Counted from the stretch's first letter, positions 50,385 to 58,693 are shown. The stretch is DNA of 64,000 nt from Tenacibaculum sp. 190130A14a (GCF_964048965.1 NZ_OZ040189.1:558001-622000); one strand, 5' to 3'. Numbers and translations are program-made. The notes: generated from the sequence alone by a model not told the origin.

Positions 50385-50415
50385 TTGTCACTTTTTTAAT
50401 AAATCCTTATATTTG
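50385..50415 (+). promoter_or_regulatory. integrase promoter (TTG-N20-TAnnTTTG)
   Basis: TTG at 50385-50387 and TATATTTG at 50408-50415 are separated by 20 bases and stand 14 bases before the integrase ATG, giving a short leader. Confidence 0.65.
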
Positions 50416-50429
50416 ATAAAATTGAAATT

Positions 50430-51734
50430 ATGTCAAATTCTCAGAGAACAAAAGGGCAAAATATACGTTTCAGGTTAAAGTCATCTCAAAAAGAGTTGAA
50501 GCCTATATATTTGGATTTGTCCTTAGGAAGAGGAAAGAGGTTTAGGTATTCAATTGGATATTCTGTAAATCCAAAGTATTGGAATGAACAAAAAGAAAGG
50601 GTAAAAAATGCTGTGATGGTAAGCAACTCTAATGAGATTAATGATAGGATTTCGGATATAGAATCTGAATTATTTGGATTTATAGCAAAGTGTGATTCTC
50701 AGCAAATACAAATTAATAAAGAGTTGTTGAAAGAGTGTTTAGATGTTTTTTTAAAAAAAGTTGAGCTTAAAGAGGAGAAAGAATACGATTTGTTGACCTA
50801 TGGTAGAAAGTATGTTGACTTGAAAGAAAAAGAGTTGGGTAATAGTGGGGGAGTTAAAAAGTATAAACAGACCTTAAGGTTACTTGAAGATTTCCAAAAG
50901 GATTTAGGTTACAAATTAAGTTTTAAAAATATTGATAACGAGTTTTATTCTGAATTTGTGGATTTTTTGAATACTAAAGAGCATTCAAGAGATACAGGTT
51001 ATGCAACAAACAGTATCGGAAAGCATATAAAAACAATAAAAACTTTTATGAATTCCTCATTAGAACAAGAGTTACATACGAACTTTAAGTTTAAAAAATT
51101 TAAGGTATTAGTAGAGGAGACAACAGCAATTTATTTAACTGAAGAAGAATTGCAGAAAATGTTAGACCTTGATTTATCTAAAAAACCTAAACTTGAATTA
51201 GCAAGAGATATTTTTATTATAGGATGTGAAATTGGTCAAAGAATTAGTGATTATTCTGATATGCAAAAACATGAGATAGTAAATCATAAAAAAGAAAAGT
51301 ATATTAAAATAAAACAGGAGAAGACTGATAAACAAGTATTGTGTAGAATTACTGAAGTAATAGAGGATATAATGAATAAGAGATATAATGGAAGTCTTCC
51401 TCCTAAAATATCTCATCCATTATTAAATAGTAGAATTAAAGAGGTTGGTGAATTAGCAGAAGTCAATAGTGAAGTTAATTTTGAACGTACCCAAGGAGGG
51501 ATTGGAGTAGTGAAGAAAATGTCTAAATTCGATTTAATAATGGGGCATACTGCTCGTAGAACATTTTGTACTTTGAAGTATATGGGAGGTGTTCCTATAA
51601 ATGATATTATGGAATTGAGTGGTCATAGTTCAATTAAAGAATTTATGAAGTATATTAGAAACCCAAAAGAAGAAAGAGTTTCAATGATTACAAATACCGA
51701 AGCTTTTAGAAAATCATCCTTAAAAGTTAGTTAA
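50430..51734 (+). CDS. tyrosine-type integrase of the element
   Basis: A 434-aa tyrosine recombinase. It has an N-terminal arm-binding domain (about 1-110), a SAM-like core-binding domain (about 118-225) and a catalytic domain with Arg271 (GQRISDY), His373-x-x-Arg376 (GHTARR), His399 (LSGHSS) and the nucleophile Tyr408 (KYIR). All five key residues are present, so it should be active. It catalyses integration and excision at the tRNA att sites. Its position next to attL and direction away from it are usual for tRNA-targeted elements. The next gene overlaps by 1 base. Confidence 0.93.
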   Translation: MSNSQRTKGQNIRFRLKSSQKELKPIYLDLSLGRGKRFRYSIGYSVNPKYWNEQKERVKNAVMVSNSNEINDRISDIESELFGFIAKCDSQQIQINKELLKECLDVFLKKVELKEEKEYDLLTYGRKYVDLKEKELGNSGGVKKYKQTLRLLEDFQKDLGYKLSFKNIDNEFYSEFVDFLNTKEHSRDTGYATNSIGKHIKTIKTFMNSSLEQELHTNFKFKKFKVLVEETTAIYLTEEELQKMLDLDLSKKPKLELARDIFIIGCEIGQRISDYSDMQKHEIVNHKKEKYIKIKQEKTDKQVLCRITEVIEDIMNKRYNGSLPPKISHPLLNSRIKEVGELAEVNSEVNFERTQGGIGVVKKMSKFDLIMGHTARRTFCTLKYMGGVPINDIMELSGHSSIKEFMKYIRNPKEERVSMITNTEAFRKSSLKVS

Positions 51735-52600
51735 TGTTATTTAGTGAAAGTGTTATAGAAGAAAACCCTGAAGGGTACCTAACAAATGTTTTTTCGATAA
51801 AGTCTGATTTAGGTCTTTCGTATTTTGTGTTTATTAATTATAATGCTGATAGGAGTGCGAATTCTAAATATACAACTCTTGAGGAATCGAACCCTGAATT
51901 GTATTCTGAATTAAAAGAAGGGGAGTTTGTGACTAAATTTACCAATAAACTTAAAGAATTTTATATAGAAGGGTTATTTCAATATTATCAATCAATAAAC
52001 TTTGATGAAGTAGAAATTAATAGATTCATAAAAGAGTTTAATTCTTTTAAAAATGAAATTATGAGTAATCAATTTAAAGGCGATATTACTTTTTCTCAAA
52101 CTTATATAGATGTTGTGATAAGTGAGGTGAATATTTTGATTTCACGTATTTCAGAAATGAACGCTGCTTCGGAAAAAGACATTACTTCAGAAAAAGACAC
52201 TATTTTAATTAAAAGCACTAAATCTGCTAATAATTCTTTTTTTACGCTAAATGACGGTATAAAGATTTCGTTTGTAGATTTAAGAAATTCATTAATAACA
52301 AGAGGATGTCTTGAAAAGTCCATTAAAGCAGTTACATTGGAAAATGTGTTCGATGATTATCATGATGGTAAGCAAAAACAAATTAATTGGATTGGTAGTA
52401 AAAATAAATTAGGTTTGTTTATTAAGTTACTTAAGGATAAAAAAATAATTACTGATGGTCAACCCTTCCTTATTGCAAAAAAAACTTTTTTAATTAAGGA
52501 TGAAAAGATAACTACATTGACACCTCCTAAAAAAGAAGATTCAAAGAATTATTACAATAGTTTTGAGAAGATGCTCGATAATCATACGACTTCTACATAA
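51734..52600 (+). CDS. RteC-like protein of unknown function
   Basis: A 288-aa soluble protein coupled to the integrase gene by a 1-base overlap (TAATG). The C-terminal third has the pattern KQINWIGSKNKLGLFIKLLKD, seen in RteC-type and related proteins that accompany integrases in Bacteroidota elements (inference from memory). A short direct duplication, SEKDITSEKD (about 149-158), is present. It has no signal or membrane segment. It may control excision or copy number; no assay-based role is known to me for this type. Downstream 52601-52728 has no gene. Confidence 0.5.
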   Translation: MLFSESVIEENPEGYLTNVFSIKSDLGLSYFVFINYNADRSANSKYTTLEESNPELYSELKEGEFVTKFTNKLKEFYIEGLFQYYQSINFDEVEINRFIKEFNSFKNEIMSNQFKGDITFSQTYIDVVISEVNILISRISEMNAASEKDITSEKDTILIKSTKSANNSFFTLNDGIKISFVDLRNSLITRGCLEKSIKAVTLENVFDDYHDGKQKQINWIGSKNKLGLFIKLLKDKKIITDGQPFLIAKKTFLIKDEKITTLTPPKKEDSKNYYNSFEKMLDNHTTST

Positions 52601-52728
52601 TTTTAATTTTTAAGGGGTTTTATTTTAATTTTAGACTTCTACTGTTTCTCCTGTGTTTAGATAATACTTCCCCCTCGCTTTTCCCCTTGTTATTTAAAAA
52701 GAACTGATTTTTAAGTTTTTGCTCACCT

Positions 52729-52736
52729 TAGATTTG
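52729..52736 (+). promoter_or_regulatory. TAnnTTTG box for the excisionase-like/Rep pair
   Basis: TAGATTTG lies 26 bases before the ATG at 52763; no -33 TTG at normal spacing. Confidence 0.4.
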
Positions 52737-52762
52737 TAGTAGAAATTTTAAATTATTTTTTT

Positions 52763-53110
52763 ATGACAAAAGTTTTATTAAAAAGAAAAACAGGGGATGT
52801 TTTATCTCAAATATGGGATTTTTACAGTGATTTATTGGTTGATAAACTAATTGATAGGTTAGAAGGAAGAAATCATGCTTTACAAACGATTGAAGTTTCG
52901 TGTAGAGAAAAAGAAGAAGAGGAGGATAAACTTCTTTCGGTTCAAGATGTTTGTCAAATTTTTGGAGTTACGAGAGGTACTCTTAATAATTGGCGAAAGT
53001 TAGGTTATTTTAAACCTGATACTAAAGTAGGAAGGAGTCCTCGTTATAAAATGAGTTCTGTTCAAAGTTTTATTAATTCTAAAAATGAAAGTTATGATAG
53101 ATTTAATTAA
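52763..53110 (+). CDS. excisionase-like helix-turn-helix protein
   Basis: A 115-aa protein. The C-terminal half (about 57-106: LLSVQDVCQIFGVTRGTLNNWRKLGYFKPDTKVGR...RY) is the MerR-like HTH_17 winged helix of Xis/excisionase-type proteins. The N-terminal 50 residues are helical and acidic/basic. In elements of this type such a protein bends DNA at the att sites to favour excision, or represses the rep gene. It overlaps the start of the replication gene by up to 26 bases, so the two are coupled. Confidence 0.8.
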   Translation: MTKVLLKRKTGDVLSQIWDFYSDLLVDKLIDRLEGRNHALQTIEVSCREKEEEEDKLLSVQDVCQIFGVTRGTLNNWRKLGYFKPDTKVGRSPRYKMSSVQSFINSKNESYDRFN

Positions 53111-54029
53111 AATATACTTTGAAAATAAGGAAGAGATGGAGGATTGTGTTAAATCAAGGAAATTTAGAGGGCTGCATTCTAAATATTTTTATAATACCGA
53201 TACATTAACTTATCCTATAAGAGCGGAACTTGATAATCTTAAACTGAATGTTACTGATAAAAGTGCAAGTATAGAGAATTCAATACATAAATATTTTAAT
53301 AGTGTTTTTGGTAAGGGCGTTCAAAATTATAATGATTTTAGTTATTGCGATTTTATTCAGGCTTGTAAAGATTTAGAGGCTAAGTTAGGGTTGTCTTTTG
53401 AAGGTACTTATTTAACAAGGTTTGAATTTGGATTTAATATCAAGTTGGATTTTGACCCTACAGATTTTATCGAAGATAATGTGTTAATGTATAATTACAA
53501 TGCACCTTGTTATGACCCAAAGTACAAGAGAAGAGAGAAGATTATAAAATTCTCATTGAGAGAATATGAGATAAAAATTTACAATAAATCTTTACAGTAT
53601 GGGCTAAAGGAAGATGATGCTAATATTCTTAGGGTAGAAGTAAAGTATAAATCAAGAAGATTAATTCAAAAAATGGGGATATATAACATTAAAGATTTAT
53701 ACAATAAATCTGTACTCAATAATGTATATAATGATTTTATGAATAAGATAGAAAAAATTATTATTGTTGATGATTATAAAGGGAGCTTAAAAATGGATGC
53801 TAAGGAAAAAGATTTCTTTATCAAATGCACGAATCCAAATTATTGGATTGATTTAAGAAAAAACTATTCTAAAAATGTAAAAAACTTACACAAAAAAAGA
53901 TTTTTAAAGTTAGTAGATAAATATCATTTAAGTAAAAAAAGAAATTATGTGTTAGAAAAGTTTAAATCTAAATTTGAAGAGTTAATGTTTTGTAGTAATA
54001 ATTACTTTGAAAATCAATTAATTGCATAG
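53085..54029 (+). CDS. probable replication initiation protein
   Basis: A 314-aa basic protein; an alternative ATG at 53094 would remove 3 residues. The middle section (LTRFEFGFNIKLDFDPTDF; REYEIKIYNKSLQYGLK; then ILRVEVKYKSRRLIQKMG, about residues 180-215) follows the order seen in phage gene II/X-like and plasmid replication initiation factors, in which a Y-x-K segment precedes a strand LRxEVxxKS. No HUH motif is obvious. If correct, the element can replicate as a circle after excision. It is transcribed with the excisionase-like gene and closed by the terminator at 54105. Confidence 0.45.
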   Translation: MKVMIDLIKIYFENKEEMEDCVKSRKFRGLHSKYFYNTDTLTYPIRAELDNLKLNVTDKSASIENSIHKYFNSVFGKGVQNYNDFSYCDFIQACKDLEAKLGLSFEGTYLTRFEFGFNIKLDFDPTDFIEDNVLMYNYNAPCYDPKYKRREKIIKFSLREYEIKIYNKSLQYGLKEDDANILRVEVKYKSRRLIQKMGIYNIKDLYNKSVLNNVYNDFMNKIEKIIIVDDYKGSLKMDAKEKDFFIKCTNPNYWIDLRKNYSKNVKNLHKKRFLKLVDKYHLSKKRNYVLEKFKSKFEELMFCSNNYFENQLIA

Positions 54030-54104
54030 AGGTGGGAAAAATCAACTATTGTAATAACATGAAAAGTAGTAAAATGAATTCAAGAGTAGAGTTTTTAATA
54101 TAAG

Positions 54105-54136
54105 AGACCTAAGATATAAAGCTTAGGTCTTTTTAT
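54105..54136 (+). terminator. terminator of the element core genes
   Basis: AGACCTAAG (54105-54113) pairs with CTTAGGTCT (54122-54130), followed by T residues on the plus strand. It also covers the last codons of the convergent 131-aa gene. Confidence 0.75.
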
Positions 54137-54518
54137 TTATCCTTTCATCAACATCATTGCTGAATTCTATCATTTTAGTTTCATTTAAATATTCTATTAC
54201 TACCCTGTTTTGATGGAATTTCTTCATCAGAAAAACGGTCAGTTTTTCAATATAATTCTTTAGAGTATTTTCCTTTGTTGGAAATTTTGGATAGTTAATG
54301 AACTCTAATTTTAAATGTTTTTCTCTTTGATTGTTTAAAACTATTAACGAATCTATTACTGAACAACTCAAATAAAATTCTTCTTCTAACATGAGTTTCT
54401 TTTGATATTCAGAAATAGACTCCAATATTTCATTCTTTTGTATTGGCTTTTGAGAATACCCATACTCCAAACCAATATTTACAATTGCCTTAAAAGATTT
54501 TATTGTAGTTATCTTCAT
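54123..54518 (-). CDS. 131-aa protein coupled to the FGase-like gene
   Basis: A 131-aa soluble protein with no recognised domain. It has a helix-rich first half (KNEILESISEYQKKLMLEEEFYL), then a strand HLKLEFINYPKFPT and a C-terminal helix/strand pair (YIEKLTVFLMKKFHQNRVVIEYL). The start overlaps the end of the N-formylglutamate-amidohydrolase-like gene by 29 bases, so the two proteins are almost certainly made together. It may be an immunity, activator or substrate-binding partner. It is the last gene of a four-gene operon. Confidence 0.55.
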   Translation of the reverse strand: MKITTIKSFKAIVNIGLEYGYSQKPIQKNEILESISEYQKKLMLEEEFYLSCSVIDSLIVLNNQREKHLKLEFINYPKFPTKENTLKNYIEKLTVFLMKKFHQNRVVIEYLNETKMIEFSNDVDERINKKT

Positions 54519-55251
54519 AATAAACAGCGTTCATAAGACTAATAAATTCTTGTGTTACTGATTTTATTTCCTCAAAATCTTTAGATTTAGTGTTGGTTTT
54601 ATCTTCTAAATACAGCTTCCTATTAATCTCTAACATAATTGAACTAACTCTTTTGTCTTTTTGATAAAAATTCATTGGAACAATAGACCCACTATAAGGT
54701 TCGTCAACACCAAGACTAAAGCCTTTTGACTTAAAAAAGTCAATTGAAGCATCTATGAGTTTTTTAGGAGTATGAAAACTATCTGTTCCAATGTTAAAAT
54801 CAGGACGATTTAAGATTTTGTTTAAATCTCTTTTTAAAGGTGTATCAGGAAAAGAATGACAATCAATAATTAATGACTGTCCGAATTCTTTTAACTCTCT
54901 TAAAACAGCTTTATTTAGGTCTGAATGATGTTTCCAATAATAGCTTGTAAGAATATTTTCTCTCAACTCCTCAGTAACGTTTCGGATTGGTCTTCCATCA
55001 TCACTTTTCTCATATAATACACCCATTCCATACTTGAACATTACTTCCTTAGAATTATCTGAAAATCTTTCAGTATCACAGAATATTCTTGAAAAATCTG
55101 CTTTTACAGATTCCCAATTCTTAGATTCAAATAACTCATCGGTGTACCAATCTGTTAATTTTAAAACTTCTTGACTTAACTCATCTTTAGAAATAATAAA
55201 TCCATCTTTATTTGGGAACTTAATTGAAGAGTGCGGAATGTGTAAAATCAT
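54490..55251 (-). CDS. N-formylglutamate amidohydrolase family enzyme
   Basis: A 253-aa enzyme of PF05013. MILHIPHSS at the N-terminus gives His4/His7, LIIDCHSFPD has Asp130 and His132, and MLEINRKLYL has Glu208, the conserved pattern of this zinc-dependent amidohydrolase family. The named reaction frees formate from N-formylglutamate in histidine degradation, but no hut genes are here and the gene is cargo of a mobile element, so another amide (modified peptide, peptidoglycan fragment or metabolite) is more likely. Its start codon overlaps the stop of the upstream 55-aa gene (ATGA). Confidence 0.8.
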   Translation of the reverse strand: MILHIPHSSIKFPNKDGFIISKDELSQEVLKLTDWYTDELFESKNWESVKADFSRIFCDTERFSDNSKEVMFKYGMGVLYEKSDDGRPIRNVTEELRENILTSYYWKHHSDLNKAVLRELKEFGQSLIIDCHSFPDTPLKRDLNKILNRPDFNIGTDSFHTPKKLIDASIDFFKSKGFSLGVDEPYSGSIVPMNFYQKDKRVSSIMLEINRKLYLEDKTNTKSKDFEEIKSVTQEFISLMNAVYYEDNYNKIF

Positions 55252-55415
55252 TTTTTGCCCTGAATTTCTCGTATTTTCGTTTCTAAATATTTTCTTTCAG
55301 AAATAATCTTTTCTATGTCTTTGACTCTTTGCTTTTCAGATTTTTTTAAGTCATCATATCTCATGTAGAAATATATTGCTGCATAAAATAATATTCCAAA
55401 AACAAAAGCTATCAT
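55248..55415 (-). CDS. 55-aa membrane-anchored coiled-coil protein
   Basis: A short gene read directly from the minus strand between the lipoprotein and FGase-like genes. It begins MIAFVFGILFYAAIYFYMRY (one membrane helix, residues 2-19) and continues as a highly charged helix KKSEKQRVKDIEKIISERK to residue 55. Its TGA stop shares 4 bases (ATGA) with the next start codon, and its start lies 9 bases after the upstream stop; both facts support a real, coupled gene. It is too small for usual gene-calling thresholds. It may tether or oligomerise a partner at the inner membrane. Confidence 0.7.
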   Translation of the reverse strand: MIAFVFGILFYAAIYFYMRYDDLKKSEKQRVKDIEKIISERKYLETKIREIQGKK

Positions 55416-55424
55416 TGGTAGTCT

Positions 55425-56276
55425 TTAATCAATTAAATTTCTCTTCTTTAGTTCTTTAAAAAACTTATCACATTCATCTCCTTTAAAACTCATTCTATAA
55501 ATCAAATCATCTACAAATGTATCATTGATGAATTTAAAATTTACACTACTCGATTCCATTTCTGAATGCCCATTAGAAAATATTTCTTGTGAAAACTTGC
55601 TATCAGATTTAATATCCTTGAATAAATAATCTATTTGTTCTGTTTTAACAATTTCATTGTTTTCATTCAACAAATCTATAGTTATTTCGTAAGCTCCATA
55701 AGGAACATTGTATTTAGATTTGTTTCCAAGCAGTATAGAACCACCGACTCCCCCATAAGAGTTTTTTGTGAGATTATTTTGAATCTTAATATTATCGAGA
55801 ATATGCTTTCTCAATACTAATTTATTGAACTTAAAGACTTTTTTAGCATCATTACACTTTTCTTCTATCAGCACGTCATTTACATCATTGATATTAAGGC
55901 AACCTGTTTTTTTAGCAAAATCAAATATTTTACTATCGAATAAAGGAGAAAGACCTTTTGTTGATTCTATGTATAAATGACCTTTATTTCTAATAATATT
56001 AAATAAAACCATCCTCTCTTTTCCTTTATCTCCTATGTTTACATAAGCTTTAAATCTATTTGGTTCTTCTACAATGTTTTCAATATTAAAATTCTCTATA
56101 GTAATGTGACTATCCAACTTTTTAAGATTCGGGTACGTTTTAATAGCTTCTTTGTGATTTTGAAGTTTTAACTCATATAAGAAGTTTTTAAGCAAAAGCT
56201 CAGCATCACTTTTATTAAAACCTTTGTTACAGCTACATAGAACAATAAGTAAAACAGATGTAAATAGTCTTTTCAT
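55425..56276 (-). CDS. 283-aa lipoprotein, first gene of the FGase operon
   Basis: A protein with a lipoprotein signal (VLCSC, Cys16). The mature chain has an N-terminal helical segment (KSDAELLLKNFLYELKLQNHKEAIKTY) and then mostly beta structure (RFKAYVNIGDKGKERMVLFNII; VPYGAYEITIDLLNE). No family is recognised. It may be a periplasmic receptor or ligand-binding part of the cassette, in the envelope with the 55-aa membrane protein. Its promoter overlaps an operator shared with the divergent XRE gene. Confidence 0.6.
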   Translation of the reverse strand: MKRLFTSVLLIVLCSCNKGFNKSDAELLLKNFLYELKLQNHKEAIKTYPNLKKLDSHITIENFNIENIVEEPNRFKAYVNIGDKGKERMVLFNIIRNKGHLYIESTKGLSPLFDSKIFDFAKKTGCLNINDVNDVLIEEKCNDAKKVFKFNKLVLRKHILDNIKIQNNLTKNSYGGVGGSILLGNKSKYNVPYGAYEITIDLLNENNEIVKTEQIDYLFKDIKSDSKFSQEIFSNGHSEMESSSVNFKFINDTFVDDLIYRMSFKGDECDKFFKELKKRNLID

Positions 56277-56315
56277 AGAAATACTTTAAAAGAATAACAA
56301 ATCTAATAAAAATTT

Positions 56316-56341
56316 CAAATATAGGATTATACGCCTATATT
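56316..56341. promoter_or_regulatory. dyad operator over the promoter of the FGase operon
   Basis: AATATAGG (56318-56325) and CCTATATT (56334-56341) form a perfect 8-bp inverted repeat with an 8-base spacer. The minus-strand -7 box TATATTTG lies at 56323-56316 and shares six bases with the left arm. A repressor on the dyad would block the minus-strand operon; the divergent XRE gene starts at 56365. Confidence 0.65.
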
Positions 56342-56364
56342 AATTATTCAGGAATTCCACAATT

Positions 56365-56595
56365 TTGAATGTGGAAGAGTCAGAAAAAAAAGAGTTTCTA
56401 ATTTTATTCGGAAAAAACTTCCGCAAAATCCGTAAATCCAAAAATTACTCCCAAGCAAAATTAGCCATAGATATTGATTCGGATGTTTCCCATATAAGTA
56501 GAATTGAAAGGGGTTTAACCAACACTACTGTAATTAAGTTAAAAGAAGTTTCTAAAGTTTTATCAATTCCTGTAGAGGAGTTTTTTAACTTTTAA
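56365..56595 (+). CDS. XRE-family repressor
   Basis: A 76-aa protein consisting of one Cro/C1-type HTH domain (about residues 10-70: LFGKNFRKIRKSKNYSQAKLAIDIDSDVSHISRIERG). There is no ATG; the start is TTG at 56365 or GTG two codons later, which may keep its level low. It is divergent from the lipoprotein/FGase operon with an operator between them, and it is convergent with the GHKL gene (3-base gap). It is the likely regulator of the minus-strand cargo. Confidence 0.85.
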   Translation: MNVEESEKKEFLILFGKNFRKIRKSKNYSQAKLAIDIDSDVSHISRIERGLTNTTVIKLKEVSKVLSIPVEEFFNF

Positions 56596-56598
56596 TAT

Positions 56599-58671
56599 TT
56601 ATAGATTGTTAATTCCTAAAGCCTTAAAAAACACATCATGCCTTTTTTCGGCAAAATCTACCAAATGATTATAGTCTATAACTTCAAAGTATAAATTAAG
56701 CTCAGGATTAACTTTATACAAAGTCCCATGTGGAGTCTTCTTAAAGCCATTTCTTTTAATGTTGTAATTGATTAAGTCTTTATGTAAATCACAAACAATA
56801 TAACCAAATTTAGGAGTCTCATCTTCTAAATTGATATAATTACCTTTTGAATTTTTTGCTTTAGATTCTCCTAATTTTTCAAAATACATATCCAATTGAT
56901 AATCTAATCGTTTATCATTTGTTGTATTCATGTCCCTTCCTGGTCTTTTAAACTCAAATAACACCATTGAATTTATGTTATTTGGGTTATCAGAATAAGC
57001 CATAGGAACATCGTATATAAATAAATCAGGTTCTCTCTGACTTGAAGATTCTAATTCAGTGTTAGACCTTAATTGTTTGTCAGATGCAGTAAAGGAATGA
57101 AAAGTTAATCTTTCGTCTAATAACCACAAATTATGATAATCATCAGGCATACTATTGGTGTCAGCTCCCATGGTGAAAATTATATTATGCAAATCCTCTT
57201 CTAACATATAGTTTCCTTCATCTCTCCATTCTAAATATTTTTTAAATAGCTTAATGATAGATTTACGCTTTATCATTAAGTCAGCTAATTTATCTTTAGA
57301 AAAAGAAGCTTCTTCTCTTAAGACATTGTGGACAATTTTGCCAAACTCATCTTTGTCGTACTTTCTTTTTTTGAATAATTTATTAAAAGCTTTTTCTCTT
57401 TTCTGTTCTAATTTAAAAGAAACTTCATGAAGTCTTGCTTCTAACAGGTCATCACTTGCATTTATAGGAATATCGTTGAAAGCATTCTCTATCGAGAGTA
57501 AATGCTTATATCTTAGCCTTGGTTTCTTTTCATCAAGGATATAACTTTTGATTCTAACGTTTTTCTCTTTTTCAGCTTCCTTAATAAAATCTGAATACGT
57601 GTCTTTTACCTTGTTTGCTAAACCTTTGCACAGCCCCTCTAACGAAATCCCATCATGTTCTTGCAATTTATCATCTTTATCAGGGAAACTAAATCTATTT
57701 CTCTGAGGTAGAGCTTTTTCATCTAAGAACTCACTTGTTACATATAGAGAAATATGAAATTTTTTATTTTCATCATCATGAAGTTCTTTAAAAGATGGAA
57801 TGTACTTAGTTAAGGTTTTTTTATCTCCTACTTGTCTATTATTAGCACATAAGTGTATTGAATGAGATTGTACTCCGTTATAATTTTTTATATAATTAAG
57901 TGTAAATTCTCTATCTAAATCAGATAACTGTACGTTTTTTTGTGTATCAGCTATATCAATAACTGTTCTATAAATATCATTTAATACTAAAGCCTCTTCG
58001 ATACTCTCTCCATCATCTAATAAGTAAATAGTCGGAACTGTTTTATTTAAAAAATACAATAAGCAATGTTGTATTATACCTTCCGCTATATCTTTTTTAG
58101 ATACTTTATTAGTGTTTATGTATTTAGCATATTGTTCCTTGTAATTATTTAGCTCTATTTGTGTGTAAATTTCTGAAGGTACTTTAGAGTTTGAATCTAT
58201 ATTTACCTTTTGTAACCCTTTTGAGTTGTCAAATCGTAATACTCGCCTTAATGTTGTTTTGTTTTCTAAATAATAACTATCAATATCCATACTACCGAAA
58301 CAAGCCAATACCGTATATCTTCCTATTCCTTTGCATCCATGTTTAGTCGCTCCATAATCTGTATAAGGAGTTCTAAAAGCATCAAATCTATTGTTAATAA
58401 AACCTATTCCATTGTCTCTAACAGAAAACCCTATGATAGGGTTGTGTTTTTCTTCAATATCTTCTTCTCCAAAATTTAGTTTAGATTCATTTAATCTCTT
58501 TATTGATATTACTATTTTTCCATCATTGATATTGTCATTATCTATAATACTTTGTATAGAGTTTACAACTACTTCCTGTAAAGGAAGTAAATATTCCTCA
58601 GGTCTAATATCTATACTGCTTATTAGACCTTTAAAATGAACCTTTTGTTCAATAACCTCTATTCCATTCAT
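56599..58671 (-). CDS. GHKL ATPase fused to PD-(D/E)XK-like nuclease
   Basis: A 690-aa protein. The N-terminus is an Hsp90/MORC-type ATPase: N box LPLQEVVVNSIQS (Glu33, Asn37), G1 RDNGIG (Asp86-Gly90) and G2 GCKGIGRY (112-119). The middle (about 200-520) is helical and charged, likely the transducer and a coiled section. The C-terminus (547-690) has EPDLFIYD (Asp549), VLFEFKRPGRD (Glu573-x-Lys575) and Gln592, a PD-(D/E)XK nuclease pattern. An ATP-gated clamp joined to a nuclease is typical of bacterial conflict systems. It has its own promoter box and no cognate methylase nearby. Function is inferred. Confidence 0.75.
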   Translation of the reverse strand: MNGIEVIEQKVHFKGLISSIDIRPEEYLLPLQEVVVNSIQSIIDNDNINDGKIVISIKRLNESKLNFGEEDIEEKHNPIIGFSVRDNGIGFINNRFDAFRTPYTDYGATKHGCKGIGRYTVLACFGSMDIDSYYLENKTTLRRVLRFDNSKGLQKVNIDSNSKVPSEIYTQIELNNYKEQYAKYINTNKVSKKDIAEGIIQHCLLYFLNKTVPTIYLLDDGESIEEALVLNDIYRTVIDIADTQKNVQLSDLDREFTLNYIKNYNGVQSHSIHLCANNRQVGDKKTLTKYIPSFKELHDDENKKFHISLYVTSEFLDEKALPQRNRFSFPDKDDKLQEHDGISLEGLCKGLANKVKDTYSDFIKEAEKEKNVRIKSYILDEKKPRLRYKHLLSIENAFNDIPINASDDLLEARLHEVSFKLEQKREKAFNKLFKKRKYDKDEFGKIVHNVLREEASFSKDKLADLMIKRKSIIKLFKKYLEWRDEGNYMLEEDLHNIIFTMGADTNSMPDDYHNLWLLDERLTFHSFTASDKQLRSNTELESSSQREPDLFIYDVPMAYSDNPNNINSMVLFEFKRPGRDMNTTNDKRLDYQLDMYFEKLGESKAKNSKGNYINLEDETPKFGYIVCDLHKDLINYNIKRNGFKKTPHGTLYKVNPELNLYFEVIDYNHLVDFAEKRHDVFFKALGINNL

Positions 58672-58693
58672 AGTGTTTTAATCTTTTATCCTA

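Noticed and set aside
53085..54029. Mobilisation relaxase
   Set aside because: No three-histidine or HUH motif and no accessory mob gene; motif order fits a replication initiator better.
54123..56276. Phage lysis cassette (holin/endolysin/spanin)
   Set aside because: The 55-aa helix protein and lipoprotein recall spanins in outline, but the lipoprotein is far too large, no phage structural genes are present and FGase-family enzymes are not known endolysins. Kept only as a remote alternative.
56365..58671. XRE gene and GHKL gene as a toxin-antitoxin pair
   Set aside because: They are convergent rather than co-transcribed, and the 690-aa multidomain partner is unlike known XRE-linked toxins.
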